Below are positions 5,585-5,926 of a stretch of 5,926 nt of DNA, one piece after another (positions within the stretch are counted from its first letter, which is position 1; every line of letters starts with the position of its first letter). The position numbers and the translations under genes are program-made. The notes below the pieces were generated by a model. It ran no database searches. It was given only the letters and a program-made list of their open reading frames with translations, and was not told the DNA's origin. Origin of the DNA: Bacteroidota bacterium. GTDB taxonomy: Bacteria; Bacteroidota; Bacteroidia; Bacteroidales; UBA1556. Location of the stretch: assembly GCA_003648395.1 (NCBI GenBank), contig QMPB01000318.1:1-5926 (forward strand), given 5' to 3'.

Positions 5585-5926
5585 ATGGATACAGAATTAG
5601 ATTATTTAGGCAACGGATTTAAAAATATTAAAATTAATTTACCAAATGATATAGATGGTGAGCAACATGCTACTTTAATATATAGAAAGGCAAATACTGA
5701 TTCCAATAAAGCAGTTCTTTATGTACATGGTTTTATTGACTATTTCTACCAAACAGAATTAGCAGATAAATTTAATGAATGGGGCTATAATTTTTATGCG
5801 GTAGACTTACGAAAATATGGAAGAAGCTTAATGCCACATCAACATCCAAATTTTATATCAGATATTAAAGATTATTTTGTTGAATTTGATAAAAGTATAG
5901 AGATAATAAAATCTCAAAATAATTCA
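5585..5926 (+). CDS. Alpha/beta hydrolase, serine-hydrolase type (5' part only)
   Basis: The frame is open from the ATG at 5585 to the window end, giving 114 residues without a stop. A beta-strand leads into the oxyanion-hole motif VLYVHGFIDY (about 41-50). A second strand reads FYAVDLRKYGRS (about 67-78), the conserved aspartate/arginine/glycine segment that follows strand 4 in monoglyceride-lipase/lysophospholipase-like (hydrolase_4, S33-like) proteins. The nucleophile elbow GxSxG, the catalytic Asp and the His would lie beyond the window. There is no signal peptide, so it is likely cytoplasmic. The substrate cannot be told: an ester or lipid hydrolase is most likely, a peptidase possible. 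A -7 box lies just upstream, and the gene is divergent from glmM; I see no functional link between them. Confidence 0.85.
   Translation, partial: MDTELDYLGNGFKNIKINLPNDIDGEQHATLIYRKANTDSNKAVLYVHGFIDYFYQTELADKFNEWGYNFYAVDLRKYGRSLMPHQHPNFISDIKDYFVEFDKSIEIIKSQNNS

Noticed and set aside
1..5926. Mobile element, CRISPR array, toxin-antitoxin module, tRNA or rRNA
   Set aside because: There is no transposase, no spaced direct repeats and no RNA gene signature. The RHH-like gene might suggest an antitoxin, but its partner is a clear Lrp/AsnC regulator, not a toxin.

Overview
The window looks like a stretch of AT-rich, gene-dense chromosome from a member of the Bacteroidota, probably of the Bacteroidales/Marinilabiliales kind. 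This rests on three things. No gene start has a recognisable Shine-Dalgarno sequence. The divergent intergenic region carries two exact TAnnTTTG boxes, the -7 element read by the Bacteroidota primary sigma factor. The GlmM-type mutase has the sequence style usual for that phylum. I see no mobile element, CRISPR array, tRNA or rRNA.

Layout. Positions 1-1828 (+) hold the 3' end of a sigma-54-dependent, NtrC/NtrX-type activator. It overlaps by 11 nt a membrane histidine kinase of NtrY-like domain order, so the two are almost certainly a cognate two-component pair. Positions 1825-5452 (-) hold five co-directional genes. Read in transcription order they are: glmM (phosphoglucosamine mutase), a 66-residue two-helix membrane protein coupled to it by a TAATG stop/start overlap, a group I (NifS/IscS-like) cysteine desulfurase, a small protein predicted to be a ribbon-helix-helix DNA binder, and an Lrp/AsnC-family regulator coupled to the latter by another TAATG overlap. 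The kinase and Lrp genes meet tail to tail with a 4-nt overlap. Positions 5585-5926 (+) hold the start of an alpha/beta hydrolase, divergent from glmM and cut by the window end.

How the parts fit. The two-component pair would pass a signal sensed in the membrane or cytoplasm to sigma-54 promoters; its targets are not visible. GlmM supplies GlcN-1-P for the UDP-GlcNAc pathway. The cysteine desulfurase supplies sulfur for Fe-S clusters or thiolated tRNAs. The two small DNA-binding proteins form their own coupled unit, preceded by a promoter-proximal inverted repeat that could be their operator.

Most of the window is ordinary housekeeping and regulatory sequence. The points most worth a second look are: the coupled RHH-like/Lrp pair with its putative operator beside a cysteine desulfurase; the glycine-zipper mini-membrane protein coupled to glmM; the kinase whose ATP-binding G1 box reads NNGPN; and a hairpin with a GC-rich centre ahead of the desulfurase that may be a dispersed repeat. 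No non-coding stretch exceeds about 130 bases.
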